Below are positions 18,217 to 26,652 of a DNA stretch of 64,000 nt, in pieces (position 1 is the first letter of the stretch; every line of letters begins with the position of its first letter). The stretch is taken from positions 248,001 to 312,000 of the forward strand of contig NZ_MTCM01000003.1 of the NCBI RefSeq assembly GCF_002000245.1. Reading direction: 5' to 3'. Under the pieces are notes generated by a model. That model was not told the origin of the DNA. It saw only the letters and a program-made list of their open reading frames with translations, and ran no database searches. The translations under genes and the position numbers were made by a program. This stretch comes from Sphingobacterium sp. CZ-UAM. GTDB taxonomy: Bacteria; Bacteroidota; Bacteroidia; Sphingobacteriales; Sphingobacteriaceae.

Positions 18217-19515
18217 ATGAAAAATACGCAAAAGAAACTAAAAGCGAAACATTTTCGCTATTTAAGCAAGGAGTATATTGCAGATCCACTGAAATATCTC
18301 AAGGAATTCTTTGAACAAGAAACATACGTTCACTATTTTGTCAAGGATATAAACCTGCTCGTCAATGCTGCTTCAAATGCAAAAATGAATAGCCCTTATT
18401 CAAATCTGGGTTACAATACAAAAAAACTGATTACGTTTGTTGAAATAGCCTATGTTATTTTTAAAAAATGCAGTTTGAAAAAGCTAAAAAATCCATTGGA
18501 CTTTTTTAAATGTGATTCCGACTATTGGAATTACGTATCAGGGGAATGTCTCAGTGTAAATGACATTGAATCGCCAGAAGATGAGATCAGCCGATTTTTC
18601 TCATTCCAATCGTTAGGACAATGGTACGAAGTTTTAGACGAAATTTGGATAAATATGAGCGATAGAAATGGCGAATTTCTGGGAAATGTAGGCAAGGAAA
18701 TCCTTGCGACTAGGGAATTATTACAAAGATTGGCTATATCGCTGCATAAAATATATGAGAACAAATCGCTTCCGGACAATAGTACAAACAATCAAGAAGA
18801 GATTGAAAGTGAGAAAAACCAAGACCAAACATCTTTGGAACAGACCGACAACATAAAGACAAAAGAGGGATCCTTCGATGACGCAGTAGAAAACGAAATA
18901 TTTAGTCTAAAAAAGCAAGTTACCTTACCGCCCTGGTTAGCGCCTCAGCCTTTTTCAATAAAAGCAGTTCAAGACTTCTTTTCTCACGGATGCCTCGATA
19001 GATGGAAGGAACATATAAAATACTGGCATAGAGCAGCCATCACAGAAAACTGCTTTTGGTCTGTGGGCCAAGAAAGCCCTTACTACGGTGGATCAACTCT
19101 ATTATTCAATTATTCCTGTATCTATTCCCTACTAGAAATGTTTCGTAATGAAGCCGATTTAAGAAAGATCGACTATGTAGCCAAAGATCCAAATCAACAA
19201 ATACTCATCCGTGATACAGCGACAATTACCGTTGTAAACAACGATGATAAATTTCATCTAAGCCACACAAACACTGAACAACTCGAAGATCTATTTCTTT
19301 CCATTGCCAAGTTGATCAATCAATACACCAAAATAGAATGGGACGAAATCTTATATGACTGGTTAGAATATGGATTATCTAAAGAAGCATACGCCAATGA
19401 AGACTTTTCAAATCAAACTTTGCTTATTTACGATATTTTGATCAACATAGTTGAACTAGCTTATATACTAGCATACGAAAATGAGATTGAAATATTAGAT
19501 ACTGTAGCTAATTAA
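18217..19515 (+). CDS. Unknown helical protein, possibly an internal duplication (cassette gene 1)
   Basis: I do not recognise this 432-residue protein. It has no signal peptide or membrane segment, so it is probably cytosolic. Two helical halves (about 21-183 and 246-422) are joined by a Glu/Asn/Gln-rich linker (about 184-232). The halves show matching landmarks in the same order: a phenylalanine pair (EFF, DFF), a helix followed by SPY, a hydrophobic helix, Trp-Glu-x-Leu-type segments, and a final long helix ending YEN(K/E). This suggests an old duplication, but the identity is low. The gene is AT-rich relative to its neighbours. It is followed after 88 bases by the HEPN gene, and both face away from the HTH regulator. 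Confidence 0.75.
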   Translation: MKNTQKKLKAKHFRYLSKEYIADPLKYLKEFFEQETYVHYFVKDINLLVNAASNAKMNSPYSNLGYNTKKLITFVEIAYVIFKKCSLKKLKNPLDFFKCDSDYWNYVSGECLSVNDIESPEDEISRFFSFQSLGQWYEVLDEIWINMSDRNGEFLGNVGKEILATRELLQRLAISLHKIYENKSLPDNSTNNQEEIESEKNQDQTSLEQTDNIKTKEGSFDDAVENEIFSLKKQVTLPPWLAPQPFSIKAVQDFFSHGCLDRWKEHIKYWHRAAITENCFWSVGQESPYYGGSTLLFNYSCIYSLLEMFRNEADLRKIDYVAKDPNQQILIRDTATITVVNNDDKFHLSHTNTEQLEDLFLSIAKLINQYTKIEWDEILYDWLEYGLSKEAYANEDFSNQTLLIYDILINIVELAYILAYENEIEILDTVAN

Positions 19516-19603
19516 GAGCACTTTCACTCCGAAAGTCGACTTGCTCCTAAATTAGGACAATAGGCGATAGACTAACCAAATAACAACAATACACCAATCG
19601 ATT

Positions 19604-21292
19604 ATGAACACCGAACTCACTCCAATCATCGAAGCTATCCTTCGCGCTATTGCCGTCGATGAAATCTATCACTGGACGTATGACCACGATGGCAAGAAAT
19701 ATCAAATACTTCAGATTAACCGCTTGTCAAATACAGCAATTCGATGTATAGATCCTCTCGGCGCGATTAACAAGATCATCAAGAATCACCCAGACCTATA
19801 CGTCAAAATACACTTCACCCATGAGATACAAAAGAAACTCGACCAAGGATTGGGCCGTACCTATCTTATTTATCAATCAGAAAATCGCATTTATCAAAAT
19901 CCTGTTCAAGAAATACCACTTGTATTACCCAAATATGCTCCAGCTGAGGTTATCGAAAGAACCAGATCATATATCGATCAAGAGAAAAGTAAAATCAGAT
20001 CGTTTATAGATGGACACTTTTTCTATCTGGATAGCAACAACCATGCACACGCAGCCTTTATGCTCCATCAGGCCATCGAGCTCTCTCTAAGAACCGCAGA
20101 AAAGCTTCTCTTAAACGATGAAAGGAAATCACATTCACTTAGAGGTACCATAGCCCATCTCAAAACTTTTGACTCTAAATTGGCCAAATTGACAGACAGC
20201 GAAGAGGGAAAAAAAGCACTTGAAAAGATTGATGAGGCCTATGTTGGTTATCGTTACAATCAAGATTATACGATCAACAAAAGTCTATTAGAAACAGCTT
20301 ACCAAATTGCCATAAACGCTTTAAACTGGATCTACGATTACTCCAATCTTTTATTCGAAGAAATCAGAGAAAAACTTAGCAAGAAAGAAATTCAGCACAA
20401 GGAGATTGAAAAATCCAAAAATAACATTGTTATTTACAACACAAATAAATGTAACAGTAACTACCGCGATCTAATATTAAATACGCTGGAGTTATATTGT
20501 TCCCCTTCCCTAGTTGCCTGCTTCGGTTATCATTCTGATCAACATAAGTACAATAGCCCGCTCCAAAACAATAAAGAAGACCAGATAACGCATGCTTACT
20601 ACCTCTTTATTGCCTATGACAGCCTAAATACAGACCTCGCCAACCTACAACAAAAGACAATGGATCTGCTGCCGAAAAATGTGTCACTGACCTTGGTCAC
20701 TGAAGAGACAGCACACTTTATCAAAAAACTTTCCAAAGGCCATCCCTTCTTCTTATCCCTCATAAAAGTCGGTGATATCTGGTTCCAAAATACAATAATC
20801 GAAAATATCAACCCTGACTCTATTGTCGCTCCTCAACTTGACCTGGATTATGCACGTCAACAATGGCGAAACCGCTACAATAACGCCCGCTGCCTTTACT
20901 ATGCTTTTGAAGAGGATTGGTCTTTTGGAGTTGAAGCCGTATATCATTCGCTATCACAAGTTTTAGAACAAACCTGTCTCGGTGTTATCAATACAATCCT
21001 TCAATACAAACCTCAAACTGTTGGGCTCCCCTTTTTAATGAATCTTTGCCGATTAATTGTTCCGGAAGCACACGCGACCTTTTGCCTGAACAACAGCGAC
21101 CATGTTAAACTGTTTAAAGAAATTATCAAAGCCCAACAGGAATTTAGATATAACGCGAACTATAAGGGAGATCCATTCGCCATTATAAGATTACAGGAAC
21201 TTACAAAGCTGTTTATCGAAAGATGTAACGAAGAGATGGAAGATTATTTTGGGAAAATTTCAAGCGCTATTCAGGTGGAGAAAATAGAATAG
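19604..21292 (+). CDS. Double HEPN-domain protein with nucleotidyltransferase-like segments (cassette gene 2)
   Basis: The 562-residue protein reads as two tandem units. Each unit has an alpha/beta segment like a degraded nucleotidyltransferase (about 1-105 and 285-398) followed by a helical HEPN domain (about 133-250 and 405-545). The alpha/beta segments both end with a KL-x(2)-G ... QN pattern (KLDQGLG ... YQNP; KLSKGHP ... FQNT). Both HEPN parts carry RYN-x(2)-Tyr (residues 217-222 and 515-520) where many HEPN RNases have Arg-x(4-6)-His. The NT segments lack the Gly-Ser and Asp-x-Asp catalytic motif. HEPN proteins are often toxins, RNases or parts of defence systems; whether this one is active is open. 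Confidence 0.78.
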   Translation: MNTELTPIIEAILRAIAVDEIYHWTYDHDGKKYQILQINRLSNTAIRCIDPLGAINKIIKNHPDLYVKIHFTHEIQKKLDQGLGRTYLIYQSENRIYQNPVQEIPLVLPKYAPAEVIERTRSYIDQEKSKIRSFIDGHFFYLDSNNHAHAAFMLHQAIELSLRTAEKLLLNDERKSHSLRGTIAHLKTFDSKLAKLTDSEEGKKALEKIDEAYVGYRYNQDYTINKSLLETAYQIAINALNWIYDYSNLLFEEIREKLSKKEIQHKEIEKSKNNIVIYNTNKCNSNYRDLILNTLELYCSPSLVACFGYHSDQHKYNSPLQNNKEDQITHAYYLFIAYDSLNTDLANLQQKTMDLLPKNVSLTLVTEETAHFIKKLSKGHPFFLSLIKVGDIWFQNTIIENINPDSIVAPQLDLDYARQQWRNRYNNARCLYYAFEEDWSFGVEAVYHSLSQVLEQTCLGVINTILQYKPQTVGLPFLMNLCRLIVPEAHATFCLNNSDHVKLFKEIIKAQQEFRYNANYKGDPFAIIRLQELTKLFIERCNEEMEDYFGKISSAIQVEKIE

Positions 21293-21351
21293 ATACCTAT
21301 GTACGTCAAGCTACATTTAGTCAATCTCGGAATCTAAATCCTACCACCCCA

Positions 21352-21410
21352 TTCACTGAAAGTAATGCTTTTTAGTGAATGAACTCACCAAAAAGCATTA
21401 CTTTTGGTGA
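21352..21410 (+). terminator. Large inverted repeat ending the HEPN cassette
   Basis: Arms 21359-21373 and 21390-21404 match over 15 bp, with further pairing in the loop (GTGA with TCAC) and outside (TTCAC with GTGAA). It lies 60-118 bases after the HEPN gene stop. It may terminate transcription, although the T tract is internal to the stem. Confidence 0.6.
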
Positions 21411-21527
21411 ATAGAATGATTCTTACCAAGTTTCGCCAAGCACTAGAAGCTCGTTCAGCGAGCAATCCCAACCCAATATTATCGGTTTTCCGCTGCTGCA
21501 AAAAACAAAACATGTCAAATTATTTGC

Positions 21528-21554
21528 AGATAATCGGAAATATTCCGATTATCT
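21528..21554. promoter_or_regulatory. Perfect 12-bp inverted repeat upstream of the YcxB-like gene
   Basis: The arms 21528-21539 and 21543-21554 are perfectly complementary around a three-base centre. The dyad ends 23 bases before the ATG at 21578. It could be an operator for a dimeric regulator or a small RNA hairpin in the leader. Confidence 0.45.
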
Positions 21555-21577
21555 TACCAATTTAATACATTTAAATT

Positions 21578-22126
21578 ATGAAAGAACTTCAACTAACCCT
21601 TTCCGAGCAAGATCAACTGGATGCATTATTGTTCAGCATGTCCAAATCACCCCAAATCGTCAAAGCACGCAAAAAATCAAGATTCATGTTTATGCTGCTC
21701 ATGCTGATACTATCCATTCCATTTTTCTACTATGAGCGTCCACTGGCAATTTTGATTATCATAGTTAGCGTAATCGCCTTTCTTTTCTTTCCGAAATATC
21801 TCGGGATATACTATAAGCGCTATTTCACCAAATATGTCAAAAGCCCCGAATTCCAGAATCGAATCGGTATTCTACACACAATCAGCTTTGAAGATAATTA
21901 TCTCCAGATCAAAAGCAAACAAATGGAGTCCAAATATCAATACGATCAGTTTGAATATATGACCGAAACGGCTTTCGCTTTTTTTATCAAACTGAAAATG
22001 GCGGATCAACTGTTTTTCCCAAAACAGCAGATCGAAGATACCGCCGAATTTAAAGCTTTCCTGACAGCGCTCAGCCAACGCCTTCATATCGCCTATCAGG
22101 AGGAGCTGGACTGGAAATGGAAATAG
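21578..22126 (+). CDS. YcxB-like membrane protein
   Basis: The 182-residue product has an N-terminal cytosolic segment, two adjacent transmembrane helices (about 37-53 and 56-75), and a C-terminal soluble beta-rich domain (about 95-175). The C-terminal part follows the YcxB-like layout: a short beta hairpin, YLQIKSKQMESKYQYDQF, then FFIKLKMADQLFFPKQQI. Function in this family is unknown. It stands alone behind a perfect dyad. It is not obviously part of the HEPN cassette, which ends with its own hairpin. Confidence 0.72.
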   Translation: MKELQLTLSEQDQLDALLFSMSKSPQIVKARKKSRFMFMLLMLILSIPFFYYERPLAILIIIVSVIAFLFFPKYLGIYYKRYFTKYVKSPEFQNRIGILHTISFEDNYLQIKSKQMESKYQYDQFEYMTETAFAFFIKLKMADQLFFPKQQIEDTAEFKAFLTALSQRLHIAYQEELDWKWK

Positions 22127-22151
22127 GTTCGAAGATGCTGCAGCGTCCTCG

Positions 22152-22342
22152 CTATTGAGCCAAAGCGCTGATATCTTTGATTTCCAATATGTTTTTCACA
22201 TTATCCCGCTCCACGGCATGAATCATCGCCCGTCCCACCTCATGCAGGGACAACACTGCCGAAGGGGCGAAGAATTTTGAAGGTATTCCAATAAAACACC
22301 TTCTCCGACCATCCCTGTGGCCCCTGTTATTATAACTTTCAT
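22152..22342 (-). pseudogene. Remnant of an NAD(P)-binding epimerase/reductase
   Basis: From ATG at 22340-22342 the minus strand encodes KVIITGATGMVGEGVLLEYL, an intact Rossmann first strand and dinucleotide motif, for about 26 codons. The frame then shifts, and the other frame gives a typical family C-terminus (AVLSLHEVGRAMIHAVER ... NILEIKDISALAQ) ending at the TAG at 22152. The family normally has about 220 residues, so roughly 500 bases of the middle are missing. The open frame of 72 codons in this stretch is a by-product of the fusion of the two ends. It is non-functional as an enzyme. Confidence 0.75.
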
Positions 22343-22468
22343 CGTGGTTCGGATTAAATAACAAGCCCAAAGGGTTCCAACTATTATTATTTCCCAGACC
22401 ATATTATAAATATCTTAAATGGGCCTTAAAAACCATCCATTCCCCGTCATATTTTTTCACTTTTTCAT

Positions 22469-22518
22469 CTGTACCCTCATTTCTATTTGATTCTGTACCT
22501 CAAATCCGACCTGTACCC
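22469..22518 (+). promoter_or_regulatory. Three CTGTACC repeats, candidate MocR operator
   Basis: CTGTACC starts at 22469, 22493 and 22511 in direct orientation, 30 to 79 bases upstream of the gene at 22548. MocR/GntR regulators commonly bind direct repeats of short CTGNAC-like half sites next to their own operon. A TAAATTAG element at 22523-22530 may be the -7 box. Confidence 0.5.
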
Positions 22519-22547
22519 TTTCTAAATTAGCAAAAAGATTTATTGCC

Positions 22548-22916
22548 ATGTCGACTACAGCACATCAATCGTATTCCATCAGACAGGTTGCTCTCTCTGA
22601 TCTCTCCCAACTGAAAAAAGCTCATCCCGAAGTGAGCAGCAAAAACCTGTTGCGCATGCCTTTTCTCTTGCTTGCACAAAACGAGGAAATAGCAGCTGTT
22701 TCTTCTGCTATAGTCTCCGAAAACAACAACCTTACTGTTGAAATTTCTTATCGAACCGAAGTTTCCGAAGACTTATCAACGGTATTTAAGCGCAAAGCGC
22801 AGGCTTATTTCGAACAGCAGCTGTTAAATATGTTTGGCGACGAAGAATCACTAAAAAGGGGAATCCGTTATTTTCACGATTGGGTAAATCCAAGCGGAAA
22901 CAGTAAATTAGTGTAA
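22548..22916 (+). CDS. Small protein of unknown function upstream of a MocR regulator
   Basis: The 122-residue product lacks a signal peptide or membrane helix. It has an alpha/beta look: a short first strand (SIRQVALSDL), AQNEEIAAVSSAIVSENN as a possible beta pair, then helices with KRKAQAYFEQQLLNMF and a C-terminal HDWVN. I do not recognise it. It ends two bases before the MocR gene, so the two are translated together and are probably functionally linked. The repeats upstream suggest that both are autoregulated. Confidence 0.62.
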   Translation: MSTTAHQSYSIRQVALSDLSQLKKAHPEVSSKNLLRMPFLLLAQNEEIAAVSSAIVSENNNLTVEISYRTEVSEDLSTVFKRKAQAYFEQQLLNMFGDEESLKRGIRYFHDWVNPSGNSKLV

Positions 22917-22918
22917 AC

Positions 22919-24334
22919 ATGGAACAGCAACAATTATATAAGAAAATTGCGAACATCGTAGAGAACCAGATCAAAAATGGCTCTTTGACCTACGGAGATC
23001 GTCTACCTTCTGTCCGTAGTGCACAGAAATTGTATAATGTAAGCTTAAATACGGCAAAAAATGCCTACATGGAACTTGAGAGTAGATCCCTGATCGAGTC
23101 ACGACCTAAATCGGGCTTTTTTGTCAGTCTGGCAGGACAGCGCCGGATGTCTATCCCCTCCGTTTCAACTTTTAAGACTGATGAGAAGAAACAGGATCCT
23201 GCGACATTGATTGATAAAGTTTTTCACTCCCTGGAGGATAAGGAGATCACACGATTCTCTCTCGGATTGCCCAGTTCCTCGTTACTTCCGATTCAGAAAC
23301 TCAATAAATGTATTCTGGAGACGGTTCACGAGCTGCACGATTACGGCGATCAATATGGTCAGGTACAAGGGAGTCCGAATTTGCGTAAAGAGATCGCCAA
23401 ATGGTCGCTCGTACTGGAAGGAAAGATCAGTGATGAAGATCTGATTATCACCTCCGGAGCCATGAATGCCATTTATAGCTGCCTGCGTGCGGTGACCCAA
23501 CCGGGAGACACCATTGCCGTGGAAAGTCCCCTATATTTTGGCTTTATCCAGGCGTTCAAGTTATTGGGATTAAAAACCATTGAGATACCGACCCATCCCA
23601 TTACGGGCATTGAACTGGACGCGCTGAAAAAGGTGATCCATAAAATCGATGTATGCTGCTTTGTTTCCAATTTCAGTAACCCCTTGGGTGCGCTGATGCC
23701 GGATGAACATAAAAAAGAACTTGTCAAACTGCTCGCTTTCCATCATATTCCATTGATTGAAGACGATCTCTACGGAAATATTTATTTCGGCTCTTCGCGT
23801 CCCAAACCCTGTAAATATTTTGATGAGGAAGGCCTGGTCATGTGGTGCGGATCTGTCACCAAGGTATTAGCACCAAGTTTTCGGATCGGATGGGTCGAAC
23901 CCGGACAATACAAAGACAAGATCCTCAAACAACGGTTGATCCAGACCATCTCGCAACCAGCTATCTATCAGGAAGCGGTGGCCAAATTTCTAAAAATCGG
24001 TCGTTATGACCATCACCTGAATACCTTTAGAAAGAAGTTGTATAGCAATTATATCAATTTTAGAAAAAGTATCGAGGCTCATTTCCCGGAGAATACAAAA
24101 ATGTCACAGCCCGAAGGCGGATTTATGCTCTGGCTGGAAATGGATCCAAAAATTGATTCTACTGTACTATATGATTACGCACTGAAACAGAAATTGAGCT
24201 TTGCGCCAGGCCGAATGTTTACACAACATGATCAGTTTAAAAACTGTATCCGGCTGAATTATGCCGTCGACTGGAACGAAAAAACCGCGCATGACCTGAT
24301 GCGATTGGGCCGATTTTTTAAAGCTGTCATTTAA
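22919..24334 (+). CDS. MocR-type GntR regulator with aminotransferase-like domain
   Basis: The 471-residue protein has an N-terminal GntR winged helix (about 1-75: YKKIANIVENQIKNGSLTYGDRLPSVR) and a fold-type I aminotransferase domain (about 110-465). PLP contacts are visible: SNFSNPLG (Asn), IEDDLYGN (Asp and Tyr) and the Schiff-base Lys in SVTKVLAPSFRIGW (about residue 314). These regulators sense PLP or an amino-acid derivative and control genes beside them. The most likely targets are its own operon and possibly a gene elsewhere. The partner at 22548 is unknown. Confidence 0.92.
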   Translation: MEQQQLYKKIANIVENQIKNGSLTYGDRLPSVRSAQKLYNVSLNTAKNAYMELESRSLIESRPKSGFFVSLAGQRRMSIPSVSTFKTDEKKQDPATLIDKVFHSLEDKEITRFSLGLPSSSLLPIQKLNKCILETVHELHDYGDQYGQVQGSPNLRKEIAKWSLVLEGKISDEDLIITSGAMNAIYSCLRAVTQPGDTIAVESPLYFGFIQAFKLLGLKTIEIPTHPITGIELDALKKVIHKIDVCCFVSNFSNPLGALMPDEHKKELVKLLAFHHIPLIEDDLYGNIYFGSSRPKPCKYFDEEGLVMWCGSVTKVLAPSFRIGWVEPGQYKDKILKQRLIQTISQPAIYQEAVAKFLKIGRYDHHLNTFRKKLYSNYINFRKSIEAHFPENTKMSQPEGGFMLWLEMDPKIDSTVLYDYALKQKLSFAPGRMFTQHDQFKNCIRLNYAVDWNEKTAHDLMRLGRFFKAVI

Positions 24335-24400
24335 ATGAATCCCTGTTAACCTCGTTATCATCACTTGACAAAGATATCTATCAGACAGTCGGGAGCTATT

Positions 24401-24605
24401 CGGTTATGATTCGACTGTGCTTCGGCGATTGTTTGATTGTTATTCGGCTACGCCTCGTATCCGCTTCGAAACAGCAAGAAGACAGAGACGGGACTGCTTC
24501 GGGATTTGTCCGACAATTCTTCGACTGCTGTTCGACTGTTCTTCGACTGCGCTTCGGCAAACCTTCGACAAACCTTCGACAAACCTTCGACAAAATGCCG
24601 ACCAG
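24401..24605. repeat. TTCG-rich degenerate repeat with three 11-bp tandem units
   Basis: TTCG occurs about 13 times in 190 bases, mostly as TTCGAC or TTCGGC. Bases 24558-24590 hold three exact copies of an 11-base unit (CAAACCTTCGA). Long open frames on both strands here are a by-product of the missing stop codons. The region fills much of the 665-base gap between the MocR gene and the PepSY gene. Confidence 0.75.
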
Positions 24606-24783
24606 CTGCTGAAGCTTTGCCGAATAAAGGGTTAACCTGGGGCGAATTTGTCCACTGCCTGTCTACCGCTTGTTCGGGCTAGCTCTGGCTAAACCGTCGG
24701 ACCTCATTGCAACAGTGTCCGAACACATCCCAACCATTGTGCAATGCGAAAAATATATCACGGATGCCTTAGACACATCTCAG

Positions 24784-24825
24784 ATATGCTTAGGGGCTGC
24801 TTTATTCAAGCAGCCCTAAGCATAT
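24784..24825 (+). terminator. Strong hairpin downstream of the MocR gene
   Basis: Arms 24784-24801 and 24809-24825 pair over 17 bp with one bulged G. It lies 450 bases after the MocR stop and is followed by ATTTTAC. A second, weaker hairpin is at 24897-24925 (9-bp stem). Confidence 0.6.
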
Positions 24826-24971
24826 ATTTTACACGACGGAATGGATACCTTCCCAACGACAATCAATATATGACCTGAAATCAAATTTGCTCTGAGAGCT
24901 TTCGCCGCATTTACCTGCGAAAGCTTAGCGTACAAATTCGCAAAGGAGGTTAAAAAAATCGCCAAAATAAT

Positions 24972-24996
24972 GAAGGCGTCCTAAAAGGACGCCTTC
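24972..24996 (-). terminator. Terminator of the metal-uptake operon
   Basis: An 11-bp perfect stem with a three-base loop sits four bases after the stop of the PepSY gene on the minus strand. The T tract is short. Confidence 0.75.
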
Positions 24997-24999
24997 TAA

Positions 25000-26646
25000 T
25001 TACTGAATGTTCTGAAAGAACTTTTTTGTCTTATAAAAGGCCAATAGCCCAATAATACCGATCATTAACCAAAGAAAATCGACAACAAATAGGTCGCGTT
25101 GTCCATTCACAAATGTTTTCCAAAACCAATTATGGGTGACCAGACCATTGGCTATAGGAATAATAAACGCGAGGATACTGCCGACCAATAGCGTTTCGCG
25201 GTTTGTCCTTCTTATACTCCGGCGAATGATATAGTAAAGTGACAGAACCAACCATGCATAGAAGTAGACCTTATAGATAAAATCCTGATCAACTTTGGGA
25301 CTGATCTTAATGGCAATAAATGTTATCGCTGTGACCGGCAGCATCGTCAAACAGATCGCTGTAAAGACATTTGCGGCCCAAAAATTGAATTTGCGTTTCC
25401 TTGGGATGACATTGTTTTTATTCCGCGCAACCAACCAGATCAGAATTCCCGAAATTATAACCAAACAGCCCATGACGCCTAAGATAAAATAGACCATTTT
25501 GAGTGGATATCCACCAAAGTCACCATAATGCAGACGATATATAATGCTTCGTACGTAGTCACCATAGTTTGCTCCCGTCAACGGTGATTTCTCCTCAATA
25601 ATTTTATTATCGGCCACCTTCACGGTCAGTATCCCGGATCCGGCAAAGCTGCTGTTATAATGCGGTTCGAGCAACATGATAACATGCATATTGGAATCCG
25701 CATAGTTTTTTACAATAATACGATGAAACTCGCTTTCCGGCCACTTGGTCTTCGCCATATCTAGAAAGGGAGCGATTTTCACATCGCCATTCAGGGGTTT
25801 ATAACTATACGCATAATCCTCATTGGCGGATACACCAATATCCTGATACATTTTTTGCTGATCCCCCGCGTACAGCAATTTGCTGAAGGGGAGCGCCAGA
25901 ACCGAATTGACGATCAGAAATGTTCCCGTCACAGCAAAAATAAACTGAAAGGGAAAGCCGATCACCCCCAGGGCAGTATGCATATCCGTCCAGACAGTTT
26001 TCCATTTACTGAATGGTCTAAAAACAAAAAAGTTGGATACTAATTTATCCCAATGCAATAATAGACCTGTTATCAATGCAAATAAAAAGATAAAGGCGGT
26101 AATTCCTGCGACGAGATACCCGAATGGGGCTATTCCTACGCTAATAGGTACTTGATTGAGCTGGGCCAGAAAATGTAAGCGGAATAAAAACTCGCCCATA
26201 TCATAGTTCTGCGCATAGTCCCCCACTTTTTGATTGACAAAATTATAGGTAAAATTTTTCGAGTCATCATCGCCACCTCGCCGTCTCCGGCCTTTCTTTT
26301 TCTCCGCTTTCTGTTCAGGCGTTATCTTGGATAAATTTTCCTTGTTGAGTATCGTGTCGTTTGAAGCCGTGTACCCCACATAAGCAGAAGTTGCCTCCCG
26401 GTGCATATAAAAGTTAATATCACGTCCGTGTAGGTTAGTTTCTCCCTTTAGGGAATCCAAAAGCTTGTCAAAACTTTGATGATCTTCCTTGTAAGTTGCA
26501 TACGAAGCATTATTTTGCCAGGCTGCAATTTCATTTCTAAAGAATGCAAAAGAGCCCGCGAAAAATATCACATACAGCAGCGCGCAGATGATAATACCGC
26601 TTATGGTATGGGTATTAAAATAGATATTGTAATTTCTGTTGTTCAT
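25000..26646 (-). CDS. PepSY-domain transmembrane protein (iron-uptake type reductase-like)
   Basis: This 548-residue inner-membrane protein begins with the PepSY-associated helix (HTISGIIICALLYVIFFAGSFA) and an adjacent FFRNEI motif. It has several further helices (about 175-200, 240-265, 375-400, 420-445, 455-475, 490-510, 520-540) and periplasmic PepSY segments with a Lys/Arg-rich insert near residue 115-130. Proteins of this kind sit with siderophore receptors and probably reduce or release ferric iron, though this is not proven here. It is the last gene of the operon starting at 30519, and it follows the 92-residue protein after six bases. Confidence 0.85.
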   Translation of the reverse strand: MNNRNYNIYFNTHTISGIIICALLYVIFFAGSFAFFRNEIAAWQNNASYATYKEDHQSFDKLLDSLKGETNLHGRDINFYMHREATSAYVGYTASNDTILNKENLSKITPEQKAEKKKGRRRRGGDDDSKNFTYNFVNQKVGDYAQNYDMGEFLFRLHFLAQLNQVPISVGIAPFGYLVAGITAFIFLFALITGLLLHWDKLVSNFFVFRPFSKWKTVWTDMHTALGVIGFPFQFIFAVTGTFLIVNSVLALPFSKLLYAGDQQKMYQDIGVSANEDYAYSYKPLNGDVKIAPFLDMAKTKWPESEFHRIIVKNYADSNMHVIMLLEPHYNSSFAGSGILTVKVADNKIIEEKSPLTGANYGDYVRSIIYRLHYGDFGGYPLKMVYFILGVMGCLVIISGILIWLVARNKNNVIPRKRKFNFWAANVFTAICLTMLPVTAITFIAIKISPKVDQDFIYKVYFYAWLVLSLYYIIRRSIRRTNRETLLVGSILAFIIPIANGLVTHNWFWKTFVNGQRDLFVVDFLWLMIGIIGLLAFYKTKKFFQNIQ

Positions 26647-26652
26647 GATCGA

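Noticed and set aside
16974..22400. Intact prophage or integrative element at the HEPN region
   Set aside because: Repressor-like HTH genes are present, but no integrase, transposase, structural phage gene or clear attachment repeat is seen.
24396..24682. Several 65-81-codon frames in the TTCG-rich tract
   Set aside because: Stops are absent because of repeated TTCG words; composition gives Ser/Arg/Thr/Leu-rich low-complexity products.
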